The notes beneath the pieces are model-generated. The model was not told where the DNA came from. It ran no database searches and saw only the letters and a program-made list of their open reading frames with translations. 64,000 nt of DNA from Saprospiraceae bacterium (lineage in GTDB: Bacteria > Bacteroidota > Bacteroidia > Chitinophagales > Saprospiraceae), in assembly GCA_020631105.1 (NCBI GenBank), contig JAHDHW010000003.1:1-64000 (forward strand). Direction: 5' to 3'. Numbering within the stretch: the first letter of the stretch is position 1; every line of letters begins with the position of its first letter. A program made the translations under genes and the position numbers. Positions 1 to 9,600 of the stretch are shown here, piece by piece.

Positions 1-104
1 TTGAAAATTGGCCACTCATTATACTTTAAACTAATTCGAGAAGAATGTTCAATACTAAATATTGAGAGTGTTAGAGCTTTTCGGTTTATTCAGAAGAAAA
101 AATC

Positions 105-1442
105 CTATCCCTGCGCCTTCCCAAAACGTCGCTTTCGATTCATATGCAAAACCCCTTTTTCAATGCCATCTGGAGTTAGTGGAAACATGCTGATAATTTG
201 TTGAAGCACATTGATGGTATATGAAGTGTCCCAAAAACGATCATCAATGGGATTGAGCCAGATGCAGCGTTTGAATCGATCATTCAGCTGTTGCCAATTT
301 TGGATACTATCCTTGCTTAATTCATAGGATGCCATATCTGCGTCGCCGATAATGAACACCGCATAATTTTTATCCAGCTTGCAGATTTTATCAATGGGTT
401 CAAATTCAGTAGATGATCTTGCGGGGCCGGAATAGGCACCGCCGTAGATCGTATTGTGATAATAGTAAGTTTTTAGGTCGTGGGTAAACCGGCGTTTCAT
501 TTTAGAGAACAGCTTCGTAACTGTTTTGATGTATGGAGACATGGACCATCCACCGTTATCAATTAGCAATAGTACTTGAACTTTTTGATCCACCTTATCT
601 TTTTGATGAGGGAGGAAAATACCACCGGATTTTACGCCTTCTTTGATAGTGGTCGGGATATCTAAATATTGTTGTACAGATTCTTCTTCGATTCCTTTGA
701 GAATAGATAAGGCGACATCAATGTTGTCATCAGAAAGAGTTACCTTTTTGTCTACCGGGAAGAAATTACGATCATTCATTACTTTACGAGCCATCTTTCC
801 ACCTCCACTACCGCCAACCCGAACGCCTCCGGCTGCTGCACCATTATTACCATAGGGTGAAGTGCCTCCACTACCGACCCAATGATTTCCACCAGTATGT
901 CTTTCCTTTTGTTGAGCAAGTACTCTTTTCATACGCTCCAACAACTCTTCAAGCGGAATGTCGGAATAATCAACCATGTCATTTAGTTCACCATTTGACT
1001 GGGTAGAAGGATCACTCGTGTCTTCCAGGTCAGGATTATCCTTGTTTAGAATATCTTGCCCAGAAAGGATGTTCTTGATATCGTAGGTCGTGAGGTGAAC
1101 TTCATTTAGGAATTGCTCGATACGGTCGTCAATTTCGGGAGCATCTACGAGGATATCATCAAAGCGCTTTTTCTGCCAGGCTTTAAATGCTTCGCTTCTG
1201 GCGATAGCACTATTCAAAGATTCACCGGGTTTAATTTCAATGTCCAGAAAGTATTGATAGAAGGCTACCGTAAAAGGACCTATATCTTTTTGTTCATTAG
1301 TCACCAGAACTTTGAGTACGCTGTATAAGTCCCCGATCGTATTGACCAGTCCTCGTTCCATACTTTTTTTGAGTAAAAGTAATGTGCGGACATCTCCCTG
1401 GAGATTATTGTCTTTTAAGTATTGCGGTAGACTACTAAACAC
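105..1442 (-). CDS. VWA domain protein (CoxE-like), partner of MoxR ATPase
   Basis: This 445-residue protein has no signal peptide, so it is probably cytosolic. The N-terminal ~180 residues are helical and acidic. A glycine-rich linker follows at about residues 195-225 and then a C-terminal von Willebrand A fold. The expected metal site near residue 294 reads LLIDNGGWSMSP: the usual DxSxS is replaced by DNGGWSM, so metal binding may differ from the classic MIDAS. A second acidic strand, IIGDADMASYEL, fits the VWA core. The gene overlaps the stop of the upstream MoxR-type ATPase by 8 nt, so the two are translationally coupled. MoxR/VWA pairs are known as chaperone-like systems that mature or insert cofactors into other enzymes; no client is visible here. 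The fold and pairing are well supported, the function is not. Confidence 0.8.
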   Translation of the reverse strand: MFSSLPQYLKDNNLQGDVRTLLLLKKSMERGLVNTIGDLYSVLKVLVTNEQKDIGPFTVAFYQYFLDIEIKPGESLNSAIARSEAFKAWQKKRFDDILVDAPEIDDRIEQFLNEVHLTTYDIKNILSGQDILNKDNPDLEDTSDPSTQSNGELNDMVDYSDIPLEELLERMKRVLAQQKERHTGGNHWVGSGGTSPYGNNGAAAGGVRVGGSGGGKMARKVMNDRNFFPVDKKVTLSDDNIDVALSILKGIEEESVQQYLDIPTTIKEGVKSGGIFLPHQKDKVDQKVQVLLLIDNGGWSMSPYIKTVTKLFSKMKRRFTHDLKTYYYHNTIYGGAYSGPARSSTEFEPIDKICKLDKNYAVFIIGDADMASYELSKDSIQNWQQLNDRFKRCIWLNPIDDRFWDTSYTINVLQQIISMFPLTPDGIEKGVLHMNRKRRFGKAQG

Positions 1443-2310
1443 GGAACTGGCTTTTTATTTTTTTGAGATCCTTTTGGGACTTGATTAAAATGCCAAGGCC
1501 TTCTTTATTGCTGATTTTTTTGAGTGCATCGTCTAAGGAAAAGCTCTTTAAGTATTTTAACCAGTGCAGCATTTCACGAGTTGCCGGAGATCGCTCTAAC
1601 CCTAAACCTCTGAGTTGGTAAAAAAGACTCAGGGTTTTTTCTAATAACTTTCCTTCAATATTGGGGAAGTGTTTTCTTACGATGGTTTCCATTAATTCCG
1701 GATCCGGAAAGCTGATGTAGTGGTATACACAACGCCCTTTAAATGCAGTAGGTAACTCTTGCTCTCGGTTACTGGTGATCACAATGGCTGGCATATCTGC
1801 TTCAGAGACTTCAATAACTTTTCCCGACTCCGGTAAAACAAATTGCCGATGACTCAGGGCAAATAGCAAATCGTTTGGAAACTCTCTTGGCGCTTTATCG
1901 ATTTCATCAATCAACAAAACAGAGTTGGGATGACTGAAAGCATTGGCACCAGGGCCCATGATAATGTAGTCATCTAATTGTTCTGTTTTACGACCACCAC
2001 TTTTGAGTAGTTCTAAACCTTGAGCACTTCGCTGAGCATTGAGTACTTCGACTTGAGAATCCCTTAAGTATTTTACGTGATCAAACTTCGCAACAAATTG
2101 CTCTACATTACTTTTTGACCCGGCAGGATAAGTAAAAAGAGGTAGGCCCTGATCTTTGGCGTATTGGATTGGTAGTTCTGTTTTTCCAGTTCCTGGTTCG
2201 CCTTCTATTAGCAGTGGCATACCTAAAACTCTTGCGATATGAAATGCCTGAGCTAGCTCTGCATCGCAAAGGTACTGATCTGATCCCGTCCAAATATTTG
2301 TTTGTGCCAT
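1435..2310 (-). CDS. MoxR-type AAA+ ATPase
   Basis: This 291-residue AAA+ ATPase of the MoxR/CbbQ kind has Walker A GEPGTGKTELP at about residues 37-47, Walker B VLLIDEIDKAP near 130, a sensor-1 ITSN segment, and an arginine segment KGRCVYHYISFP typical of the family. The C-terminal helical lid contains a GLERSPATRE stretch. It lacks a signal peptide or membrane segment. It is the first gene of a two-gene operon whose second gene encodes a VWA protein, overlapping by 8 nt. Family knowledge suggests ATP-driven remodelling of a partner enzyme together with the VWA subunit. Neither neighbour identifies the target. Confidence 0.85.
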   Translation of the reverse strand: MAQTNIWTGSDQYLCDAELAQAFHIARVLGMPLLIEGEPGTGKTELPIQYAKDQGLPLFTYPAGSKSNVEQFVAKFDHVKYLRDSQVEVLNAQRSAQGLELLKSGGRKTEQLDDYIIMGPGANAFSHPNSVLLIDEIDKAPREFPNDLLFALSHRQFVLPESGKVIEVSEADMPAIVITSNREQELPTAFKGRCVYHYISFPDPELMETIVRKHFPNIEGKLLEKTLSLFYQLRGLGLERSPATREMLHWLKYLKSFSLDDALKKISNKEGLGILIKSQKDLKKIKSQFRV

Positions 2311-2664
2311 GAAAGATTATCTGTTAGTGGTCTAATATAGTTGATAAGCTTTTAAATAGCGACGCTTAGCCACAGGATCTAAAAGCTATACTTGTAAACG
2401 GGCTTAATGTATGAAAAGATGTGAAATTATAGGCAGATTGACAGAATTAATGATCTTTAGCTACTACTCTTTGGAAAGTATTTTAAGAAGTTGTTCAATA
2501 ATTCTAAATATTATAAAGTAATCTGGAGCTTCAGAGGAATATAAAATGTAACCTAATAAACACATTAGAGTATTAGAATAAATTAATACATAAAATTAAA
2601 CACGACACATTTTTTTGTTATACCTTTTAATTAGTATAGCACGTTTTATTAAAATCTTTGTCAG
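2311..2664. other. intergenic region, no gene seen
   Basis: This 354-bp AT-rich stretch separates the divergent MoxR ATPase and the small secreted protein. I see no ORF with coding character, no RNA gene and no convincing terminator. It presumably holds both promoters, but no clear TAnnTTTG box could be assigned. Confidence 0.5.
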
Positions 2665-3288
2665 ATGAATACCCTGTACTTTAAGTGTATATTTCTTTTG
2701 AGCTTATGTTTTGCAAGCCAAAGTGTTTTAGCAGAAAAACCTGGAAAAGACTTTTTAATAACCTTAAATGGCTCTAAGCTGACAGGGATTATTAAGGATA
2801 TCGTCCTTACAAAAGAAAATTCACAGATCTCCTTTGAAAATGATTTTGGCGACACGTACACAGTTCGTCCCGAAACCATTTACGGTTTTGCGGTACAAGA
2901 AGTAAGCACAACAGTATTTTACGAAAGTAAGGCTTTGGATGGAGTATGGTGGTTTGTACAGATTCAAAAGAAAGGTAGTGCATTGAGTATGTTCACGAGT
3001 ACAGAAAGGAAATTACAATTCACTAATCCTAATGAACCGCCTCTTATTGTAGAAGAAAAAAATCCACAGGTTTGGTTACAATTTGAAGGGGAGCAACCAT
3101 TTAAAGTTTACCGTTTTACCTATAAAGGATTGCTCCGAAAGAAAATGAAATCCTACCCCGATTTAGTTAGAAGAATTGGGAAGAGAGGATTTCGATACAA
3201 CAACCTATCAGAGATCGTAGATCTCTATAATCGATTTCATGAGAAAGAGAATACTAAGTTTTCACCTGCCGAATTAGGAGGCCATTAA
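2665..3288 (+). CDS. secreted protein of unknown function
   Basis: This 207-residue protein begins with a clear signal peptide (hydrophobic stretch at residues 7-20, cleavage likely after SVLA near residue 23). The mature part is rich in beta-strand pattern and begins with ITLNGSKLTGIIKDI, resembling small beta-barrel modules that Bacteroidota place on exported proteins. No catalytic motif or sorting domain is visible. A basic segment near residue 150 (KGLLRKKMKSYP) precedes a helical C-terminus. The stop codon lies only 5 bp from the stop of the convergent fbp gene. I do not recognise the family, and exported localisation is the only firm statement. Confidence 0.6.
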   Translation: MNTLYFKCIFLLSLCFASQSVLAEKPGKDFLITLNGSKLTGIIKDIVLTKENSQISFENDFGDTYTVRPETIYGFAVQEVSTTVFYESKALDGVWWFVQIQKKGSALSMFTSTERKLQFTNPNEPPLIVEEKNPQVWLQFEGEQPFKVYRFTYKGLLRKKMKSYPDLVRRIGKRGFRYNNLSEIVDLYNRFHEKENTKFSPAELGGH

Positions 3289-3293
3289 AAGGA

Positions 3294-4301
3294 TCACTTG
3301 CCTTGCAATATAACCTCTAATTGATTAACCATTTCAGGGGACCCGGCGAAAAAAGGAGTGCGTTGATGAAGCTCCTTAGGAGAAAGGTCTAAAATTCTCG
3401 TTGATCCATTCGTGGCAGCACCTCCTGCCTGTTCTACCAAAAAAGCCATTGGATTGCACTCATATAATAATCTAAGTTTACCATTAGGAAGGTTAGAACT
3501 TGCAGGATACATATAAATACCACCTTTTAAAAGGTTTCGATGAAAATCAGCAATCATAGAACCTATGTAACGACCGGTGTAGGGGCGATTGGTTTTCGAA
3601 TCTATAGATTTACAATACTTAATATAAGATTGGACTTCAGGAGAGAAGTATTCATATTGGCCTTCATTAATACTGTATATATTACCGGTTTTGGGGATTT
3701 TAATATTAGGGTGCGATAGATAAAAAACACCAACAGAAGGGTCATAGGTGAATCCGTTTACACCATTTCCGGTTGTAAAAACCAACATAGTTGATGATCC
3801 AAAAATTACATACCCAGCAACAACCTGCTGTTTCCCCTCTTGCAAAAAATCCTTTGTTGTGGCCGGAGTGCCTATTTTACTTACTCGCCGGTAGATGGCA
3901 AAAATCGTCCCTATAGAAACGTTCACTTCAATGTTGGAAGAACCATCGATGGGGTCTATCAGAACGACATATTTTCCATTTTGACCAACTTCGTTCTCAA
4001 AAATGATAGATCGATCCTCTTCTTCCGAAGCAATGCCACATACTTCATTCCTTGCTTTTAATGCATTAATAAAAAGCTCATTTGCGTAGAGATCTAATTT
4101 CTTTTGATCTTCTCCTTGTATGTTCTCTGTTCCCATACCTCCAAGAATATCATCTACTAGCCCTGCTTTATTAATTTGACTATTTAGCACTTTGGTGGCT
4201 AAGCGAATAGCACTTAATAAACGGCTAAGTTCTCCTTTAGCATAAGGAAAATCTGCTTGTTTTTGAATTATAAATTCCCCGAGGGTTATAATTTTGTTCA
4301 T
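3294..4301 (-). CDS. fbp: fructose-1,6-bisphosphatase, class I
   Basis: This 335-residue class I enzyme hydrolyses fructose-1,6-bisphosphate to fructose-6-phosphate in gluconeogenesis. It carries the metal-site acidic motifs GIASEEEDR and [13 protein letters not shown] and the sugar-binding segment [17 protein letters not shown] near the C-terminus. The length is normal for the family. It is divergent to the first GntR regulator of the alginate locus, and the 124-bp gap holds the palindrome TTGGTTAACCAA. Growth on alginate gives only pyruvate and glyceraldehyde-3-phosphate, so hexose must be made through this enzyme. Co-regulation with the locus is therefore plausible, but it is inference. 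Confidence 0.95.
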   Translation of the reverse strand: MNKIITLGEFIIQKQADFPYAKGELSRLLSAIRLATKVLNSQINKAGLVDDILGGMGTENIQGEDQKKLDLYANELFINALKARNEVCGIASEEEDRSIIFENEVGQNGKYVVLIDPIDGSSNIEVNVSIGTIFAIYRRVSKIGTPATTKDFLQEGKQQVVAGYVIFGSSTMLVFTTGNGVNGFTYDPSVGVFYLSHPNIKIPKTGNIYSINEGQYEYFSPEVQSYIKYCKSIDSKTNRPYTGRYIGSMIADFHRNLLKGGIYMYPASSNLPNGKLRLLYECNPMAFLVEQAGGAATNGSTRILDLSPKELHQRTPFFAGSPEMVNQLEVILQGK

Positions 4302-4378
4302 AATTTGATTTGACTTTTTACAAAAAACAAGTGAAAGCTTTTAGAGCTAAAGGAAAAGTGATATTTTTAAGCTAACAG

Positions 4379-4392
4379 ATTGGTTAACCAAT
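4379..4392. promoter_or_regulatory. palindromic operator candidate between fbp and gntR1
   Basis: ATTGGTTAACCAAT is a perfect 14-bp palindrome ending 33 bp before the likely ATG of gntR1. Its core TGGTTAACCA resembles the TnGTnnnACnA-like sites of FadR-subfamily GntR proteins. The same TTGGTTAACCAA occurs upstream of the paralogous gntR2. It could also act on the divergent fbp gene. Confidence 0.6.
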
Positions 4393-4425
4393 TGCGAATT
4401 GGATAAAAGTAAGATATTTTACCGT

Positions 4426-5157
4426 ATGAAGAACCCGAATGTGCTTAGTAATTTTCAAGAAATAAGAATAGAGTCACCTGTTGATAAGATCATCAGACAG
4501 ATACGAGAATTAATTACTTCCGGGCAATTAAAGCCTGGGGATAAATTACCTCCAGAGCGAAAATTAGCAGAAAAACTAGGCGTTGGTAGAAGTAACGTTC
4601 GGGATGCGATTAAAAAACTAGAGTTTTACGGAATACTAAGAACCCTTCCTCAGAGTGGGACTATAGTTGCAGGTATGGGGATTTCGGCCTTGGAAGGATT
4701 GATCTCAGATGTCTTGAAAATAGAGAATAGCGACTTTATTTCTCTGGTAGAGACAAGGGTGCTAATGGAAACGGAATCTGCAAAGCTAGCAGCAATGAGA
4801 AGAACGGATCAGGATATTGAAGATATCAAAGAGGCATTAGAAGCATATGAACGTAAAGTGAAGCAAAACGAACAGGCAGTAGAAGAGGATTTAATGTTTC
4901 ACCTTAAAATTGCAGAAGCAAGTAAGAATATGGTATTGAAAACACTAATGCTCATAATTACTCCTGACATAATAAATAATTTCATCCAACTTGATATTTG
5001 TAAAGACGGACGAACACGTCTTGATGCATTGAATGAGCATAATATTATTTTAGACCATATCATCGCGCAAAAACCAGAAGAAGCTGCGGAAGCGATGAGA
5101 TTACATCTAAAAGATGTTTTTGATTATAGCCAAAGTTTGAGGGAGCAACAGAAATAG
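4426..5157 (+). CDS. GntR/FadR-family transcriptional regulator, copy 1
   Basis: This 243-residue regulator has an N-terminal winged helix (residues ~15-80; LKPGDKLPPERKLAEKLGVGRSN is the GntR signature) and a C-terminal all-helical FCD ligand domain (residues ~95-230). FCD acidic and histidine positions appear in MFHLKIAEAS, LDALNEHNIILDHI and AMRLHLKDV, consistent with a metal-assisted acidic-sugar effector pocket. An in-frame TTG at 4399 would add nine residues. I chose ATG 4426 because the paralogue at 5619 starts at the equivalent codon and upstream identity stops just before it. The position beside an alginate locus suggests a KDG- or uronate-responsive repressor (KdgR-like), which is inference. 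DNA from 4418 to 4757 is identical to copy 2. Confidence 0.9.
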   Translation: MKNPNVLSNFQEIRIESPVDKIIRQIRELITSGQLKPGDKLPPERKLAEKLGVGRSNVRDAIKKLEFYGILRTLPQSGTIVAGMGISALEGLISDVLKIENSDFISLVETRVLMETESAKLAAMRRTDQDIEDIKEALEAYERKVKQNEQAVEEDLMFHLKIAEASKNMVLKTLMLIITPDIINNFIQLDICKDGRTRLDALNEHNIILDHIIAQKPEEAAEAMRLHLKDVFDYSQSLREQQK

Positions 5158-5531
5158 AACAAGTACAGAAAAAAATAGTGTATTAAATTTTTTAAACGAA
5201 CGATTAAAAGCTCCTTAGTCTGAAATAAAAGACTTGCCCCTCTTTTGTCATCTAAGACAGGTTACAAAAATCCTTTCAACTAGTTTAGTTCAATTATCCC
5301 CGGTCACATTATTTATTGAAGGTTGAGTTGCCCAACTTTGGAATACTTGTCGGTAAACAAGTGTTTGCGCTTGAAATTCTTGTATCCGAAGGCCAAATGG
5401 AGACCGTATTTATTCTAAATAGGAAAAGAACTTTATTCTAACTCTTATTATGCTCCTAAAGGTTGAATTAAAGGGTTATAAATAAAAATCCCAACTTGAT
5501 TTCGAAATTTTATAAAAAAACAGTAAATATT

Positions 5532-5561
5532 TTTGTAGATAAAGGAAAAGTTATATTTTTG
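5532..5561 (+). promoter_or_regulatory. Bacteroidota-type promoter of gntR2
   Basis: A TTTG at 5532-5535 and TATTTTTG at 5554-5561 (fits TAnnTTTG) are spaced 18 bp apart, close to the usual -33/-7 spacing of the primary sigma factor in this phylum. The operator palindrome begins 11 bp further on, where it would block initiation. The equivalent sequence before gntR1 reads TATTTTTA and has no TTTG. Confidence 0.55.
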
Positions 5562-5572
5562 TTTTTGTAAAA

Positions 5573-5599
5573 TTGGTTAACCAAAAACCAGTTAACCAA
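5573..5599. promoter_or_regulatory. double operator candidate upstream of gntR2
   Basis: A perfect TTGGTTAACCAA at 5573-5584 is followed by a related CCAGTTAACCAA at 5588-5599. Centre-to-centre spacing is 15 bp, so the two sites would lie about one and a half helical turns apart. They sit just downstream of the -7 box. GntR autoregulation is the simplest reading. Confidence 0.6.
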
Positions 5600-5618
5600 A
5601 AGTAAGAAGATTTACCGT

Positions 5619-6350
5619 ATGAAGAACCCGAATGTGCTTAGTAATTTTCAAGAAATAAGAATAGAGTCACCTGTTGATAAGATCATCAGACAGATACGAG
5701 AATTAATTACTTCCGGGCAATTAAAGCCTGGGGATAAATTACCTCCAGAGCGAAAATTAGCAGAAAAACTAGGCGTTGGTAGAAGTAACGTTCGGGATGC
5801 GATTAAAAAACTAGAGTTTTACGGAATACTAAGAACCCTTCCTCAGAGTGGGACTATAGTTGCAGGTATGGGGATTTCGGCCTTGGAAGGATTGATCTCA
5901 GATGTCTTGAAAATAGAGAATAGCGACTTTATTTCTCTGGTAGAGACAAGAGTGCTAATGGAAACGGAATCTGCAAAACATGCAGCGATGAGAAGAACAG
6001 ATCAGGACATAGAAGATATCAAAGAGGCGTTAGAAGCATATGAGCATAAAGTGAAATTAAATCAACAAGCAGTAGAAGAGGATTTAATGTTTCATTTGAA
6101 AATCGCAGAGGCAAGTAAGAATACCGTATTGAAAACACTAATGCTGATTATTACCCCTGATATTATTAATAATTTCATCACACTTGATATTTGTGTAGAC
6201 GGACGGACGCGTCGTGATGCATTGGATGAACACAATGTTATTTTAAAACATATCATTGCGCAAGAACCAGAAGAAGCTGCGGAGGCAATGCGATTACACC
6301 TAAAAGATGTTTTTGATTATAGCCAAAGTTTGAGGAGTTCGCAGAAATAG
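5619..6350 (+). CDS. GntR/FadR-family transcriptional regulator, copy 2
   Basis: This 243-residue paralogue of the preceding regulator has the same winged-helix and FCD architecture. The first ~110 codons are identical to copy 1 at DNA level. The effector-binding half differs at scattered codons (for example KLAAM versus KHAAM near residue 120, LNQQAVEE, and VDGRTRRDALDEHNVILKHI). Differences concentrated in the FCD domain suggest that the two share DNA targets but may differ in effector affinity or dimer partner. It lies immediately upstream of susC with no clear terminator between. A role in controlling the alginate genes is inferred from position. Confidence 0.9.
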   Translation: MKNPNVLSNFQEIRIESPVDKIIRQIRELITSGQLKPGDKLPPERKLAEKLGVGRSNVRDAIKKLEFYGILRTLPQSGTIVAGMGISALEGLISDVLKIENSDFISLVETRVLMETESAKHAAMRRTDQDIEDIKEALEAYEHKVKLNQQAVEEDLMFHLKIAEASKNTVLKTLMLIITPDIINNFITLDICVDGRTRRDALDEHNVILKHIIAQEPEEAAEAMRLHLKDVFDYSQSLRSSQK

Positions 6351-6594
6351 AATAATTATAGAATTAAGAATAGTGTATTAAACTTTATAAATAAACAATC
6401 AAAAAGACCCTAGTATGAAACAAAAAGTCCGACCACCAAGCTAGTCACGCTTTTGTAATCTTATAGAGCTTGCAAAAGTCCTTTCAGGTAGTTTAGTTCA
6501 ATTATCCCTGTTCACATTATTTGTCAAAAGCTGAGTTGCTCAACTTTGACGTGAAGGGTTAATGTTATAACTAAACGATTTAAGTAATTAAAAA

Positions 6595-6615
6595 GGCCCA
6601 CCCAGACAGTGAGCC
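6595..6615 (+). promoter_or_regulatory. leader hairpin upstream of susC
   Basis: GGCCCAC at 6595-6601 pairs with GTGAGCC at 6609-6615 with one internal mismatch. The hairpin sits 29 bp before the susC start and is flanked by A-runs, not a U-tract. It may shape the mRNA leader rather than terminate. The evidence is the sequence fold only. Confidence 0.3.
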
Positions 6616-6643
6616 CAAAAAAGTAAATATTAAATATTAAATT

Positions 6644-9600
6644 ATGATACCAAAATTAACAAATTATCTCAACAAGTCATTCTGGAGTTCGCTCTTGATG
6701 GTTTTGTTGCTAGGATTACCTTCTCTCTTGCAAGGAAGCACGAGTACTGAAGCTTTTAAACCAATCACAGGAGTAGTAACTTCTAGTGATGAAGGCCTAC
6801 CCTTAATCGGAGTTACAATTACAGTAAAAGGAACTTCTACGGGTACAATTACAGATGTAAACGGAAATTATACGATTGATGTTGAAGAAGGAGCAATACT
6901 AGTATTTAGTTATACAGGATATAAAAATCAGGAAATAGTCGTTGATTCAAAAACAACTTATGACATCGTTTTAGAAGGAGATGTTTCTCTATTAGACGAA
7001 ATCGTAGTTGTTGGTTACGGTGTTCGTAAGAAATCACACAATACGGGTGCAATTGCACAAGTGGGTGGAGCTGACGTTGCAGCTATTCAGGCCGCTCGGG
7101 TTGATGATGCTTTAGCAGGGAAATTAGCTGGAGTCTTAATTCAAAATCAAGATGGAGCACCTGGTGCAGATCCAAAGATTCAAATTAGGGCTGCATCATC
7201 TATCTCAGGCGATTCCAATCCTCTAATCGTTGTTGATGGTTATCCTATTTCAGGTAGCTTAGCAACGGTTAATCCAAATGATATTGAAAGCCTGGAAGTG
7301 TTAAAAGATGCTGCTTCGGCTGCTATCTATGGATCTCGAGGTGCAAACGGGGTTATTCTGGTTACCACCAAAACGGGGAAATCAGGTAAAGCTAGTTTTA
7401 GCTACGATGCTTATGTGAGTACCTCCAGCAGATATGTTAGAGATAATATTAATCCAACAGCTGGAGAGTGGGCCAATACGGTAGAAAATAATATCGCGAA
7501 TGGGACTTTTAATGTTTCTGAAGTTGAACCTGGGATATTAGATTATAGATTAAATGCACTTAAAAACTCACCGGACGTTGTTGCTGTAGAAGATTGGCTA
7601 TTCCGAAACGGAAATGCTATGAGCCATAACTTTAGCATGAGTGGAGGGACAGATGATGTAAATTATTTCGCTTCAATTGGATATTTAGATGCAGAGGGTA
7701 TTGTGATTACTCAAGGGTTTGAAAGATATAATGCACGATTGAATGTCAATGCTAAACTGGGAGATAAATTCAAAACCGGATTAAATTTCAATGGTTTTGT
7801 ATCAGATAGAGATATCGTGGGTCATGACCAAAGAGACCTTTTGAGAGCTTATAGCGTTCATCCTATTTATCATACAGCAGCATCTATTGCTTTCGTTCAA
7901 CAGTTAGATCAACAAGCGCAATCTTTGGGCTTATCTGCTTTTGATAATGGTTTCAGAGGTGGCGATGCACCTTGGAATAATAGTATTTATACATTAGAGC
8001 CTGGCATGACTGCACAGGATTGGCATTACGGAAGAAGTGGTAACGGTATTGGTGGATCAGGAGATGCGGGCCCTGCTACAAAACTAGATAACACGGACCG
8101 ATGGCAAAAAACATTCTTCGGAAATATTAGCTCTTATTTACAATACAGCATTATAGATGGTTTGGATATCAAAACTGTCCTAGGTGGAGATATCAGAGAT
8201 ACTCGAGATTTTTATTCCAGATCATTGGAGTTTGATTCTAGAGCGCGTACTACTCAAACGAACTTAGATCAAACGGATGTGAAAAGATCTTCAGTGTTAA
8301 GTGAAACAACATTGAACTATACGAAGCAAATAGACAAACATGACATTGGTGCAGTAGCGGGTGTAGAGTTTCAGAATTTCTACATCAGTGGAATCGCTTT
8401 AGATGCTACGAATATACCATTTGGTCAGCCTTTAAATTATGCATTATTAGATCCTGCAGATATTGCGGTTTCAGAAAGAGATGAGACTATTTCGAGAAGA
8501 AGTGTATTTGGAAGAATTAATTATGCGTATGACAATCGATATTTAGCATCTATTTCGGTAAGAAGAGATGGTGATTCTCGCTTTGGAGCAAATAATAGAT
8601 TTGAAACTTTTCCAGCATTTTCTGTAGGGTGGAATTTCCATAATGAGCCTTTTTATAATTCAGATTTTTTGACAGATGTAAAATTTCGATTTAGCCGTGG
8701 ATCTTTAGGAACTACTGCATTTTTAGGAGCTTATAGTTCACTTAGTTTGTTAAATCCACAAGCGTCTATTTTTGGAAATGCATTTTTGATCCCATCAGAT
8801 ATTGCAAACCCAAATTTAACCTGGCAAACAAACACAGAGACCAACCTAGGATTTAACTTAGGCTTCTTAAATAACCGTTTTACATTTGGTTTAGACTACT
8901 ACACATCTGATATTGAAGATATCTTAATTCGTCAGAGTGTCTCTGAAGTATTAGGTACTACTTCTATCGCACTTAACTCTGGTGATGTAACAAGTTCAGG
9001 TTTAGAACTGGAACTAGGTGCTGCTGTGATTAACACAGGTGCTTTCCGATGGAACATTAGCGCTAACCTTTCCACAGTAAATACTGAAATTACAGATCTA
9101 GGAGACCTTACAGAATTGGCTCCTACAATTTATGGACAGAGTGGTCGAGGTCCTGTATTTAGAAATTATGTAGGTGGAGAGATAGGTGAAATGTGGGGAT
9201 TAGAAACTACCGGTGAAGTTGAAATGCAATACCTTTCAAATCCATTGGAATTCCCTGGCCAACAGAGTGGATACAGTTATGTTGTTGATCAAAACGGTGA
9301 CGGTGTAATTGATAGAACAAGAACAGTTGCAGAAGGTGGAGACTTAGTCAAAATAGGACAAAATACTCCTGACTTCTACTTCGGGTTCAATACTCAGGTG
9401 ACGTACAAAGAATTTGATCTCTCTTTACAATTTCAAGGAGCTCAGGGCGCTGAAGTTTATAATATTGACCCACTTTATTACGGATCACAATGGGGTCGAT
9501 CTTTACAAGCTAATTTTGATGCAGATGGTGATGGTAAGGCTGATCACAATGGACAATTCTATGGACGTAATAGAGACCAGGCTGATGCGATGATTCAAGA

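Larger units (their letters stand above)
5158..5618. other. intergenic region between the two gntR copies
   Basis: There is no gene here. The stretch at 5265-5340 is repeated at 6473-6548 after gntR2 (about 65 of 76 positions agree), including the small inverted repeat AGTTGCCCAACT. This shows that the ancestral tandem duplication covered the gene plus its downstream region, about 1.2 kb. The 3' end of this region carries the promoter and operators of gntR2. Confidence 0.7.

Noticed and set aside
4399-4425. TTG start adding nine residues to gntR1
   Set aside because: The paralogue starts at the ATG and the sequence identity begins just before it.
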